Shown one piece after another: positions 16,262 through 26,000 of a DNA stretch of 64,000 nt. A model generated the notes under the pieces. It ran no database searches. It was not told where the DNA came from and was given only the letters and a program-made list of their open reading frames with translations. The translations under genes and the position numbers were made by a program. Each line of letters opens with the position of its first letter. Position 1 is the first letter of the stretch. Origin of the DNA: Paenimyroides ummariense (GTDB taxonomy: Bacteria; Bacteroidota; Bacteroidia; Flavobacteriales; Flavobacteriaceae); NCBI RefSeq assembly GCF_900115115.1, contig NZ_FOVI01000012.1:1-64000 (forward strand). The letters are read 5' to 3'.

Positions 16262-16825
16262 TCACACCTTTTTATAACAAAAACACGAAGTAATATGATC
16301 GTTTACCATACCAATCGCCTGCATAAAAGCATAAACGGTAGTTGATCCCATAAATTTAAAACCGCGTTTTTTTAGATCTTTTGCCAAAGCATCGGATATT
16401 TCTGTTTTGGCAACAACATCTTTAATACTTTTTAGTTTATTGTCAATCTGTTTTCCGTTAACGTATTTCCATAAATAATCAGAGAAGGAACCAAATTCTT
16501 TTTGAATTTCCTGAAAAACTCGTGCATTGTTTATGGTAGCTTCAATTTTACCGCGATGACGAATAATACCTTCGTTTTGCAACAATTCTTCAATTTTAGC
16601 ATCATCATATTTCGCAATTTTTTTATCGTTGAAATTATCAAATGCTTTGCGGAAATTCTCGCGCTTTTTTAAAATCGTAATCCAGCTTAAACCCGCCTGA
16701 AAAGATTCCAACACTAAAAATTCAAACAAAACTTTATCATCATAAACGGGTTTTCCCCATTCTTCGTCGTGATATTTTATATACAGTTCATCGTTTGATA
16801 CCCAATTGCAACGTGTTTTTTCCAT
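16262..16825 (-). CDS. tag: DNA-3-methyladenine glycosylase I
   Basis: Base-excision repair enzyme removing 3-methyladenine from alkylated DNA. The 187-aa product has the family's CNWV N-terminus, YHDEEWGKPVYDD, the LSWITILKKRENFRKAFDNF block with the active-site Glu region, and the C-terminal NDHITSCFCY. The early Cys, the HDE His and the late His and Cys are the zinc ligands of the family. Divergent from a lipoprotein gene. Confidence 0.95.
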   Translation of the reverse strand: MEKTRCNWVSNDELYIKYHDEEWGKPVYDDKVLFEFLVLESFQAGLSWITILKKRENFRKAFDNFNDKKIAKYDDAKIEELLQNEGIIRHRGKIEATINNARVFQEIQKEFGSFSDYLWKYVNGKQIDNKLKSIKDVVAKTEISDALAKDLKKRGFKFMGSTTVYAFMQAIGMVNDHITSCFCYKKV

Positions 16826-16852
16826 AGTTTTTTTTACTAAATTTATCTTTTA

Positions 16853-16860
16853 CAAATATA
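16853..16860 (-). promoter_or_regulatory. -7 box of tag
   Basis: Minus-strand TATATTTG, 27 bp upstream of the tag start, matches TAnnTTTG. Confidence 0.45.
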
Positions 16861-16869
16861 AATCATTTT

Positions 16870-17334
16870 ATGAGGGTAATAATAACCTTTTTTCTTTGCA
16901 CTATTTTATTTTCATGCAATGGAGGATATGGAATTGATAATAAAATTCAAACTGAAAATGTACAATATTCAAAAGAAGATGTATTAGGAAAATGGAAACT
17001 TGATAAATTTTCTTATAAATATTTATTATTGGAAGAAGGTTTAACTGATAGTATTTACATCATTTTTAATAAGGATGGTTCTTTCCAATCAAATAAATCT
17101 ATTGATTTATTTAATCCTTCAGCTTTATCAAATAATGATGATAAGATTCAAAAAGGGAATTGGAAAATTAATATGTTAGAAAACAAATCAGAACTTATTT
17201 TAACATATGAAAAACAAGTCGCTCTTTCTGGCTTAAATGTCTTTAAGAAAGGTACTGAATATCAAATATGGTATTTTTTGGGTGATCCAGACGCAGGAGA
17301 GCGTTTAAGATTTCTGAAAGAGAGCGAAAAGTAA
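16870..17334 (+). CDS. lipoprotein with lipocalin-like layout
   Basis: 154-aa protein with a lipoprotein signal (MRVIITFFLCTILFSC). The mature part opens with EDVLGKWKLDKFSY and contains IYIIFNKDGSFQS and KGNWKINMLENKSELILTY, the pattern of small lipocalin-like lipoproteins common in Bacteroidota. Ligand and role unknown. It ends just before a bidirectional terminator. Confidence 0.7.
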   Translation: MRVIITFFLCTILFSCNGGYGIDNKIQTENVQYSKEDVLGKWKLDKFSYKYLLLEEGLTDSIYIIFNKDGSFQSNKSIDLFNPSALSNNDDKIQKGNWKINMLENKSELILTYEKQVALSGLNVFKKGTEYQIWYFLGDPDAGERLRFLKESEK

Positions 17335-17339
17335 ATCAA

Positions 17340-17373
17340 AACCCCAAATTCTAACAAATTTGGGGTTGTTTTT
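17340..17373. terminator. bidirectional terminator between convergent genes
   Basis: Stem AACCCCAAATT/AATTTGGGGTT, loop CTAACA, followed by T-rich sequence on +. Its left arm resembles the tsf terminator at 19846. Confidence 0.85.
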
Positions 17374-17380
17374 TATAATT

Positions 17381-19762
17381 CTAATTCGTTTTAAAAGGTG
17401 GTGTTCCTTGCGGAAACATTTGTTGGTTTTGATCTTTAAACGACCCAAAGTTAAAGGTTAATCCTACTTTAAACATACGGCGTTCGTTTAAGGTTTCGGT
17501 GCGCATTTGCAAACCATTTCCAAAAACATTTACATCAAAACCATCGGTATTCAATACATTATCAACACCCACATTTACATTCAGCTTATTATCCCAAAAC
17601 TTTTTATTAAAGGTAATACTTAAATTTTGTGCCGGTTTGTTTAGTTCGTACAAATTCATCACTCCTTTAAACATGTTGTAATACGTAACAAAAATGCGCG
17701 AATTGTTTCCTAAATAAAACTGCGAATAGGTAAAAATGTAAAACGCTCCTTTTTGAAATCGATTCGGAATCACATCATCATACCTTGTTTTAAAATATCC
17801 AGCATTTAAATACGTAAACGACAATTCATCAATATTCAATCCGTTTCTATCGTTAATCATGTTTTTAATTCCTTTGGTAAACATGGCGTAAGGAATCGGC
17901 ACACCCATATTGAAACTTTGCGAAATTCCGTTTTCGATATTATGCGATTTAGATTCCAACGTACCATTTGGCGTAATTTCGTAAAAAACCACATTTTGAT
18001 TGGGCATTTTAGATAGATTGTAACTGAAATAAATATAATCGAACACCGTTAACGTAGCATTCATATTATGACTAATTTCTGGTTTTAGGTTGGGATTTCC
18101 TGCGTTTGAAACCAACAAACTGTTTTGCGAAGTTACGTTTGGATTGAACGATTGCGCTCCCGGTAAATTCATACGTTTGCTGTACCCCGCGCTTAAATAA
18201 ACGCCCGACATTACAGGATATTTCAAGGTAACCGTAGGAAAAAGATTAGTGTAATCTTGCTTTAAATTTAAAGAATCGACAGCAGTTTCGGACTGATACG
18301 TTAGATTTTCTAATCGCAAACCTGCCGAAATCATTAACGAACTAATATTGCTTGATACACTTGCATAAGCGGCTTTGTTGGTGTATTTAAAATCGTACGG
18401 AATGTAGTTTCGCGCCTGATCCCAAATGTACGATCCGTTATTGGTTGAAACCGAATGTGTGTAATGCGCACCCAGCGATAAATTGCCGTTAATAGTTTTA
18501 AAAGGTGTTTCAAAATCTGCTTTGGTTTGGCTGTACACAAAATTGTTATCAGCCAAAATAGTCGATGCCATTTGATCTTCCACAAACAACTGATTGCTAT
18601 TGGTATTATTCTGGAATTCGGTGTTCGATGTCAGCGTAAAATTGGTTCCAACGGTATCTAACTTTTGCGAATAAACAAACTGCAATTCGTGCATATTATT
18701 ATTGCTTTTTCCCAAAGTTCGCTGTTTGTAAGCCGTTTCGGTATCGCCAAAGGCGTTAAACATATTGCCGAGCGTTTGTGGTTTGCTGTACGTGTGGTTA
18801 AAGTTGTATTTAAGCGTTAAATTGGCTAAATCGCTCACTTTATACTGCCAATTATTTCGTAAATAATAATTTTGATACCATTGATTGTTCCAGTAATTTT
18901 CGCGTGCTTTAATCTGCGTGCCGTTGCTCATATAACTAAATTCGTTTAACGAATTGGTATTGCCCTCGTGATGCGTGTAACCGGTATTCATGTTCCAGCT
19001 GAATTTGTTCTTTTTGAACATAATTTGTGCCGATGTAGTATTTTTAATACGACTATTTATTGTGTTTTGTTGCATGAAACTCCCGCTGACACCTTCGATT
19101 TTAGCCGATTTGGTAATGACATTTATAATAGTTCCGTTGAAAGTCGCACTATATTTTGCTCCCGGTCGATCAATGATTTCGATACTTTTAACCGTATTTG
19201 CCGGAAGGTTTTTAAGAAAGTTTGTCAGTTGATCGCCATTCATTCCCGTTGGCTCGCCATCTAAAAAGATAGTTGCCAATTTTCCGTTATGCGCAATTTG
19301 CCCATTAGCCGTAACCAAAACTCCGGGTAATTTATTAACCGCATCAAACACACTTCCCGAATTTAAAACGGTCAAATTCTCTACATCAACCACCGTTTTA
19401 TCTGCAAATCTGCGAATATTTTTATTGGTTTGATCTATCACGATTGCGTCTAAAACTTCATCTTGCTGTTCGGTAAACTGCAAATCTAACTTTTGATCTG
19501 CGATGTATTTTAATGATTTTGTTTGAGCCTTAAATTGTGAATGCTCCCAAGTAATGGTGTAGTGCGTTACATTTTCAGGAATTTCGACAGAGAAATATCC
19601 TTCCTCGTTTGTAGTAGCATTATAAACCTGACTGGTTTTAATGGTAATAAAGGTTTCGGGGATTGGTTCACCTTCAAATGTTACAACTCCTTCAATTTTT
19701 ATGTTTTGTGCGTTTATCAACCCTGTAAAGAACAAGGACAATAGAAGTATTATGTTTTTCAT
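17381..19762 (-). CDS. outer-membrane beta-barrel protein, TonB-receptor-like
   Basis: 793-aa exported protein. After a signal peptide (ends LINAQ) comes a carboxypeptidase-regulatory-like domain (~20-95), then a plug-like domain (KLPGVLVTANGQIAHNGKLATIFLDGEP ... NGTIINVITK) and a large beta-barrel. This is the architecture of the 'outer membrane beta-barrel family' proteins of Bacteroidota. There is no SusD partner and no obvious TonB box, so whether it is TonB-driven and what it carries are unknown. Monocistronic. Confidence 0.82.
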   Translation of the reverse strand: MKNIILLLSLFFTGLINAQNIKIEGVVTFEGEPIPETFITIKTSQVYNATTNEEGYFSVEIPENVTHYTITWEHSQFKAQTKSLKYIADQKLDLQFTEQQDEVLDAIVIDQTNKNIRRFADKTVVDVENLTVLNSGSVFDAVNKLPGVLVTANGQIAHNGKLATIFLDGEPTGMNGDQLTNFLKNLPANTVKSIEIIDRPGAKYSATFNGTIINVITKSAKIEGVSGSFMQQNTINSRIKNTTSAQIMFKKNKFSWNMNTGYTHHEGNTNSLNEFSYMSNGTQIKARENYWNNQWYQNYYLRNNWQYKVSDLANLTLKYNFNHTYSKPQTLGNMFNAFGDTETAYKQRTLGKSNNNMHELQFVYSQKLDTVGTNFTLTSNTEFQNNTNSNQLFVEDQMASTILADNNFVYSQTKADFETPFKTINGNLSLGAHYTHSVSTNNGSYIWDQARNYIPYDFKYTNKAAYASVSSNISSLMISAGLRLENLTYQSETAVDSLNLKQDYTNLFPTVTLKYPVMSGVYLSAGYSKRMNLPGAQSFNPNVTSQNSLLVSNAGNPNLKPEISHNMNATLTVFDYIYFSYNLSKMPNQNVVFYEITPNGTLESKSHNIENGISQSFNMGVPIPYAMFTKGIKNMINDRNGLNIDELSFTYLNAGYFKTRYDDVIPNRFQKGAFYIFTYSQFYLGNNSRIFVTYYNMFKGVMNLYELNKPAQNLSITFNKKFWDNKLNVNVGVDNVLNTDGFDVNVFGNGLQMRTETLNERRMFKVGLTFNFGSFKDQNQQMFPQGTPPFKTN

Positions 19763-19845
19763 TAATATTTTTTTATATTAGTATCATAGGACAACATTTT
19801 GTTACATTGAAATCATAAAAATATTAGATAAATCTACTATAAAAC

Positions 19846-19880
19846 AAAACCCCAAATTCATTTGATTTGGGGTTTTTAGT
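19846..19880 (-). terminator. terminator of tsf
   Basis: Stem AAAACCCCAAAT/ATTTGGGGTTTT, loop TCATTTG. It lies between tsf (ends 19899) and the start of the outer-membrane gene. Confidence 0.8.
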
Positions 19881-19898
19881 ATTAATAAAAATTGTAAA

Positions 19899-20864
19899 TT
19901 ATCCTAAAGATACACGTTTAAATCCTGCGATTTCAACATTGTGTCCTTTAACGTAATCACCAACTTTTTTAGAATCGTCTTTAATAAAGTTTTGGTCTAA
20001 TAACGCTTTTTCTTGATCTAAAGTAGTGTTATCAGAAATAAAACGAGCGATTTTACCTGGTAAAATTTTATCCCAAATTTGTTCTGGTTTACCTTCTGCT
20101 TTTAATTCTGCTTTAGCATCTTCCTCTGCTTGAGCCAAAACGGCATCAGTTAACTGTGCGTAAGAAATGTATTTAGGTACATTTTTCAATGTTTTACCTA
20201 AACGTGCTAATTCTTCGTTTTCTTTTTCGATCACAGCAATACGTGCAGCTGTTTCGTTTGCTACGAATGTAGGATCAAAATCTTTGTAAGATAATGTATC
20301 TGCACCCATAGAAGCTACTTGCATAGAAACATCTTTTGCTAACGCTTCTGCACCATCAATTTTAGAAGATAAAGCTGTTAAAGCAGCAATTTTGTTTCCG
20401 TGAACGTACGTTCCAACGAAAGCACCTTCTAAGATTTCGAAACCACCGATTTCGATTTTCTCACCAATAACTCCAGTTTGCTCGATTAATTTCTCAGCAA
20501 CTGTCATTGAATCGTTGTATTGAGAAGCTAAGAAAGCTTCTTTAGAATCGAAATTGATTGCTTTTTCAACTAATTCTTTAGCCAAAGCAACGAATGCTTC
20601 GTTTTTACCAACGAAATCAGTTTCGCAGTTTAAAGTAATAATAGCACCTTTAGTGTTATCTGCGTTGATAAAAGAAACAGCAGCACCTTCGCTAGACTCA
20701 CGGTCTGAACGGTTAGCAGCAACTTTTTGTCCTTTTTCACGTAAGATTTGGATTGCTTTATCAAAATCTCCTTCAGCTTCAACTAAAGCTTTTTTACAGT
20801 CCATCATTCCGGCACCTGTAACTTGTCTTAATTTATTTACGTCTGCAGCAGTAATATTTGCCAT
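19899..20864 (-). CDS. tsf: elongation factor Ts
   Basis: Guanine-nucleotide exchange factor for EF-Tu. The 321-aa product has the N-terminal helical domain (TAADVNKLRQVTGAGMMDCKKALVEAEGDFDKAI), the core signature CETDFVGKNEAFV, a coiled-coil region (ETAARIAVIEKENEELARL) and KPEQIWDKILPGKIARF near the C-terminus. It follows rpsB, but a terminator-like hairpin sits in the ~100-bp gap. Confidence 0.98.
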   Translation of the reverse strand: MANITAADVNKLRQVTGAGMMDCKKALVEAEGDFDKAIQILREKGQKVAANRSDRESSEGAAVSFINADNTKGAIITLNCETDFVGKNEAFVALAKELVEKAINFDSKEAFLASQYNDSMTVAEKLIEQTGVIGEKIEIGGFEILEGAFVGTYVHGNKIAALTALSSKIDGAEALAKDVSMQVASMGADTLSYKDFDPTFVANETAARIAVIEKENEELARLGKTLKNVPKYISYAQLTDAVLAQAEEDAKAELKAEGKPEQIWDKILPGKIARFISDNTTLDQEKALLDQNFIKDDSKKVGDYVKGHNVEIAGFKRVSLG

Positions 20865-20897
20865 TGTATAAGAATTAAATGAATTATTATTAAAAAG

Positions 20898-20952
20898 AAA
20901 AAAGTCGTTAGTGATAGATCCAAAGATATGAAACCATCAGCATAACGACTTT
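20898..20952 (-). terminator. hairpin between rpsB and tsf
   Basis: Minus strand: AAAGTCGTTA, 32-nt loop, TAACGACTTT then TTTC: a perfect 10-bp stem with a T tail. Probably partial termination or RNA processing between the two genes. Confidence 0.6.
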
Positions 20953-20967
20953 AAGATACTGTTAAGA

Positions 20968-21711
20968 TTACTCCTGTGCAGTAGTTTGTGCTTCAGTTTT
21001 TACAGCTTCTTCTTTTTCAGATTTTCTTTCAGAATTTCCTTCAATGATAGCTGTGGTTACTAAAGATAATACTTTATCGATTGATTTAGAAGCATCGTCA
21101 TTTGCTGGAATTACATAATCAACCTCGCGTGGGTCAGAGTTTGTATCAACCATTGCAAATACTGGAATGTTTAATTTTTGAGCTTCTTTTACTGCGATGT
21201 GTTCAGCTTTGATATCAACTACAAATAATGCAGCCGGTAAACGTGTCATATCAGCAATAGAACCTAAGTTCTTTTCTAATTTAGCACGTAAACGGTCAAC
21301 TTGTAAACGCTCTTTTTTAGAAAGAGTCATAAATGTACCGTCTTTCTTCATACGATCGATAGAAGCCATTTTTTTAACAGCTTTACGAATAGTAACGAAG
21401 TTAGTTAACATACCACCTGGCCAACGCTCAGTAATGTAAGGCATGTTTGCTGCTGCTGCTTTTTCAGCAACGATATCTTTTGCTTGTTTTTTAGTCGCTA
21501 CGAATAATACTTTACGACCTGATGCTGCTATTTTCTTTAAAGCTTCGTTAGCTTCTTCGATTTTAGCTGCTGTTTTATATAGATTGATAATGTGAATACC
21601 ATTACGCTCCATATAGATGTAAGGAGCCATGTTTGGATCCCATTTTCTAGTCATGTGTCCAAAGTGTACACCTGCTTCTAGTAATTCTTTAACTTCTACT
21701 TTGTTTGCCAT
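20968..21711 (-). CDS. rpsB: 30S ribosomal protein S2
   Basis: Small-subunit protein uS2. The 247-aa product has the N-terminal signature LLEAGVHFGHMTRKWDPNMAPYIY and the second signature region LPAALFVVDIKAEHIAVKEAQKLNIPVFAMVDTNSDPREVDYVIPANDDA. The C-terminus is an acidic/Gln tail common in this phylum. It follows rpsI after a 156-bp structured gap. Confidence 0.98.
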   Translation of the reverse strand: MANKVEVKELLEAGVHFGHMTRKWDPNMAPYIYMERNGIHIINLYKTAAKIEEANEALKKIAASGRKVLFVATKKQAKDIVAEKAAAANMPYITERWPGGMLTNFVTIRKAVKKMASIDRMKKDGTFMTLSKKERLQVDRLRAKLEKNLGSIADMTRLPAALFVVDIKAEHIAVKEAQKLNIPVFAMVDTNSDPREVDYVIPANDDASKSIDKVLSLVTTAIIEGNSERKSEKEEAVKTEAQTTAQE

Positions 21712-21845
21712 TTTTGTAATAGTTTACGTTCTTGTGTTAGCAATGTTCCATCAAGCTTTAAGCCATAAGCCTTTTGCTATTAGGCCTCATTTAGATGCTA
21801 AACTACCTCTGACCTCGGCCAGCGACAACAAAAACTTAGATTTTT
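21712..21845 (-). promoter_or_regulatory. candidate structured leader of rpsB
   Basis: The rpsI-rpsB gap is GC-richer than other gaps here and, on the minus strand, carries several complementary blocks (GGCC ... GGCC, GCCT ... AGGC, and direct GGCTTA/GGCTTAA). A -7-like TAAGTTTTTG precedes it near 21833-21842. This fits an autoregulatory ribosomal-protein leader or a second promoter, by inference only. Confidence 0.35.
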
Positions 21846-21867
21846 TATTAAATAATAATATAAAATA

Positions 21868-22254
21868 TTAACGTTTAGAGAATTGGAATCTCTTACGAGC
21901 TTTCTTCTGACCGAATTTTTTACGCTCAACCATACGTGGGTCACGCGTTAATAAACCTTCTGGTTTTAAGATTGCTCTGTTTTCAGCGTCAACTTCACAC
22001 ATTGCACGTGCAATAGCCATACGTACAGCTTCTGCCTGCCCTGTTGTTCCACCACCGTAAACATTTACTTTTACGTCAAAGTTTTCTGCATTTTCTGTCA
22101 TAGAAAGTGGTTGCATAACTTTGTACTGTAATGTTGCCGTTGGGAAATAAGTTGCGAATTCTTTTTTGTTCACTGTGATGTTACCAGAACCTTCTGTAAC
22201 ATAAACACGAGCTACTGCGGTTTTTCTTCTACCGATTTTGTGAATAACTGCCAT
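21868..22254 (-). CDS. rpsI: 30S ribosomal protein S9
   Basis: Small-subunit protein uS9, 128 aa. It starts [17 protein letters not shown], contains [22 protein letters not shown] and ends in the basic tail [18 protein letters not shown] whose last residues reach the P-site tRNA. Its ATG shares one base with the rplM stop (TAATG), indicating translational coupling. Confidence 0.98.
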   Translation of the reverse strand: MAVIHKIGRRKTAVARVYVTEGSGNITVNKKEFATYFPTATLQYKVMQPLSMTENAENFDVKVNVYGGGTTGQAEAVRMAIARAMCEVDAENRAILKPEGLLTRDPRMVERKKFGQKKARKRFQFSKR

Positions 22255-22709
22255 TACTTAATTTCGTTTAAATTAACGGTTTTAGGTTTTTGAGCCTCGT
22301 GTTTGTGCTCTGAACCAACATTTACATTTAAATTACGGAATAATTGCGCACCTAATTTGTTTTTAGGTAACATTCCTTTTACAGCTTTTTCTACTAATAA
22401 TGCAGGATTTTTTTGTTGCATTACTTTTGCTGTTAATTCTCTTTGACCACCTGGGTAACCTGTGTGACGAATGTACGTTTTGTCATTCAATTTGTTACCT
22501 GTTAAGTTGATCTTTTCTGCGTTGATAATAATTACATTATCACCACAGTCTACGTGAGGTGTATAACTTGGTTTGTACTTACCTCTAAGTAACATTGCTA
22601 CTTTTGATGCAAGACGTCCTAAGTTATGACCGTCAGCGTCTACAACAACCCATTCTTTCTGAACGGTTGCTTTGTTTGCTGATACTGTCTTGTAGCTTAA
22701 ACTTTCCAC
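22254..22709 (-). CDS. rplM: 50S ribosomal protein L13
   Basis: Large-subunit protein uL13, 151 aa, with [45 protein letters not shown] and [19 protein letters not shown] motifs. The start codon appears to be GTG (GTG GAA AGT TTA): the product is MESLSYKT. First gene of the rplM-rpsI-rpsB-tsf group. Confidence 0.97.
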   Translation of the reverse strand: MESLSYKTVSANKATVQKEWVVVDADGHNLGRLASKVAMLLRGKYKPSYTPHVDCGDNVIIINAEKINLTGNKLNDKTYIRHTGYPGGQRELTAKVMQQKNPALLVEKAVKGMLPKNKLGAQLFRNLNVNVGSEHKHEAQKPKTVNLNEIK

Positions 22710-22755
22710 AATAAATTAATTTTAATTAAACATTCCATTCCCAATAAAGGGAGTG

Positions 22756-22786
22756 CAAAATTAAACAATTTATTTTACTATACAAA
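22756..22786 (-). promoter_or_regulatory. promoter of the rplM operon
   Basis: Minus strand TTTG (plus 22783-22786), 19-bp spacer, TAATTTTG (plus 22756-22763). Ideal fit to the Bacteroidota consensus. The ~40-nt leader holds a small hairpin TCCC/GGGA. Confidence 0.65.
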
Positions 22787-23050
22787 TTTGTAGGGTTTAT
22801 TTTTGAATTGCATAAATTTTTGAACCTTTTAGTAAATCTATACTAAGGTTAACTTGACTAATTAGATGTATTGACAAAGTAAAACATCAGCAACACAAAA
22901 ATATATCTCTTAAAATCAACACAATTACGAAAATATCACTAAAAGCGACATTTTTAATGTTAAAAAACAGAAAAAGTGCCGTTTTGTTTATTTTTTTAAA
23001 TTAAATATTTTATTTTTATAAATTACTAACAACATATAATAATCTAAAAA
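22787..23050. other. AT-rich gap before the 2238-aa protein gene
   Basis: 264 bp of AT-rich sequence between the rplM promoter and the next ATG. I see no ORF, no clear -7 box for the + gene, and no strong hairpin. Confidence 0.5.
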
Positions 23051-26000
23051 ATGAAAAAGAAACTAACCCTTTTTCAACGTCAGATTAGTTGGCTGCTGCC
23101 CAAAGCCTTCTTAATTTTGGCGTTATTAGCGTTCAATGAAACGCATGCGCAACCTACATGTACTGCAATAGCAGGAAACTTTAGTGAAAATTTTGACACT
23201 ACGCCTACCGGTGGCACAACAAATCCTTCTGTCCCCGATTGCTGGAGTTACATTGACAATATGTCTACAACAGGTTACGGATACACTGCTTCTTCAACAA
23301 CAACCGTAACATCACCTCCAAATTTTTTCAGGTTTTACAGAATGTGTTCTACAGCAAATGTAAACGAAGATTTAACGCTGGTGTCTCCCGAAACAGTTAA
23401 TTTAGGAAACGGTACAAAACAAGTACGTTTCTACGCTCGCGGAAACTCAACAACCGTTACAAGTATATTAGAAGTTGTGCGGTTAAACGGAAACACTTCT
23501 GCAGCCACAGCTACCGTTTTAGCTACATTTGATATTACAGGTAACACCTATTCTGAATATATCGTTCCATTACCTGCTACAACTGATGATTATTTTGGAT
23601 TTAGGGTTCCGCATAATGGTTCTACCACTACAAATTATCCTTATGCTTTTATAGACGATGTTTTTTATGAAGATTTAGAAACCTGTTTTTTCCCTACAAA
23701 TGCAACTGTTTCTGCTATTACCCAGAATACAGCTACTATCTCATGGACTGCTTCAATAGATCCAAATGTTACTGGTTATGAATACGAGGTACGATCAAGC
23801 GGTGGTGCTGGTTCAGGAGCAACCGGCTTAGCAGCATCAGGTAATACTGCTGGTGTTTCAGCTAACATTACAGGTTTGTCACCATCTGTAAATTATACAG
23901 TTTATGTACGAAGTGTTTGTGGAACTTCAACGGGTAGGTGGAATCCACAATCATTAACTTTTCAAACACTATGCGGTGTTGTTACAGGTAATTTTTATGA
24001 GGGATTTGATACTACCGCTACCGGAACAGCATCAAATAATAATTTCCCAAATTGTTGGAGCTATGTTGACCAAGTTACAACTACGGGTTATGGTTATGTT
24101 AATGCCGCAAATGCACAATCGGGAAACAATTCGTATCGTTTATATAAAACCAATTCTACTGCCAATCAAGGACAGAATTTAATTTTAATTTCGCCCGAAA
24201 CCGATAATTTAGGTAACGGAACCAAACAATTACGTTTTTCTGTTCGTGCCGGCACAGCTACGAATGTGAACAATTTAGAGATAGTAACCGCAAACGGCGA
24301 CGATGCAAACGCTACCTTTACTGTGATACGAACTATTAATGTTGATTATCTTACCTATCAAGAATATATTATTCCGTTACCTGCGACTACAGACGATTAT
24401 TTTGGTTTTAGATTGGCGCATAACGGAACAACAACACTATCTACCATTCATTTAGATGATATTTATTACGAAGATTTAGCAGATTGTTTTTTCCCTACCG
24501 CGTTAACAATAGGTAACATAACCCAGACGGGGGCAGATTTGTCTTGGACTGCGTCGGTTTCAACAAGCGTTACAGGATATGAATACGAAGTTCGTTCTTC
24601 TGGTGCACCAGGATCGGGAACAACCGGATTGGGTGCAACCGGCATTGTTACAGGGACTTCTACTACAGTAACAGGTTTATCGCCTTCGGTAGAATATACC
24701 GTTTATATACGCAGTATATGCGGAACTACAGAAGGAATTTGGAATCCTGTATCACAGATTTTTAATACCTTGTGCGGTGTTATTACCGGAAACTTCTATG
24801 AAAGTTTCGATACAACAACGGCAGGATCTACATCTAACGCAACGTATCCTTATTGCTGGAGTTACATAGACGATGTTACTACAACAGGCTATGGGTATGT
24901 ATTGAATAGTACTACCTATGCACAATCGCCAACACAATCGTTTAGGTTATACAGAACCAATTCTACAACAAATGCTGCCCAGGAGCTTGTTTTAATTTCG
25001 CCCGAAACAGATAATCTTGGAAATGGAACCAAACAGTTGCGTTTTTCGGTTAGATCTTACTTAGCAAGCTATACCAACAAATTAGAAATAATATCGTTAG
25101 CAGATAATACTACATCTGCAAATGCTACAGTTATAGCTACAATATATAAAGACGATACTGCTTATCAGGAATACATTGTTCCGCTACCTGCAACAACTGA
25201 TGATTATTTTGCTTTTAGAATGGCATATAATGGTCTTACAGCGACATCATCGGTAGTAATAGACGATGTTTACTACGAAGATTTATCGCCTTGTATTTTC
25301 CCAATGAATATTGATGCAAGTGCTATAACCGGAAACACTGCAACCATATCTTGGGACGCTTCTTTAGCAACCGGAGTTACTGGTTACGAATATGAAATAC
25401 GTACTTCTGGCGATGCTGGTTCAGGTACAGTTGGGTTAGAAACAACTGGAACAACAACCGGAACATCTGTAAACATTACCGGGTTGGATCCTGCTACCCA
25501 ATATGTTGTATACGTACGAAGTATTTGTGGATCAACCAACGGAATATGGACTACTTTTCCATTAACCTTTTATACGTTATGCGGAATAGTTACCGGAAAT
25601 TTCTATGAAGGTTTCGATACTACTGAAACAGGCACCACATCAAACAATAATTTCCCGTATTGCTGGAGCTATGTTGACGAAGTAGTTACAACAGGTTATG
25701 GCTATGTAAATGCGGCAAATGCACAATCACCAAGCAATTCGTACAGAATGTACCGTACAAATACAACTACGAACCAAGGTCAAAATTTAAGATTAATTTC
25801 CCCGGAAACAGATAATTTAGGAAACGGTAATTGGGTTAAACAAGTACGCTTTTCAGCAAGAAGCACAGGTACCAATCCACAAATCCTAGAAGTATTTACA
25901 TCTAACGGTACTACATCATCAGCTAATTTTACCGTGTTGGATACTATATTGGTAAGTGGTACAACGTATCAGGAATATACTATTTATTTCCCTCAAACAA

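Noticed and set aside
17381..19762. SusC/SusD-type glycan uptake locus
   Set aside because: No SusD-like lipoprotein or glycoside hydrolase lies next to this or either of the other outer-membrane receptor genes.
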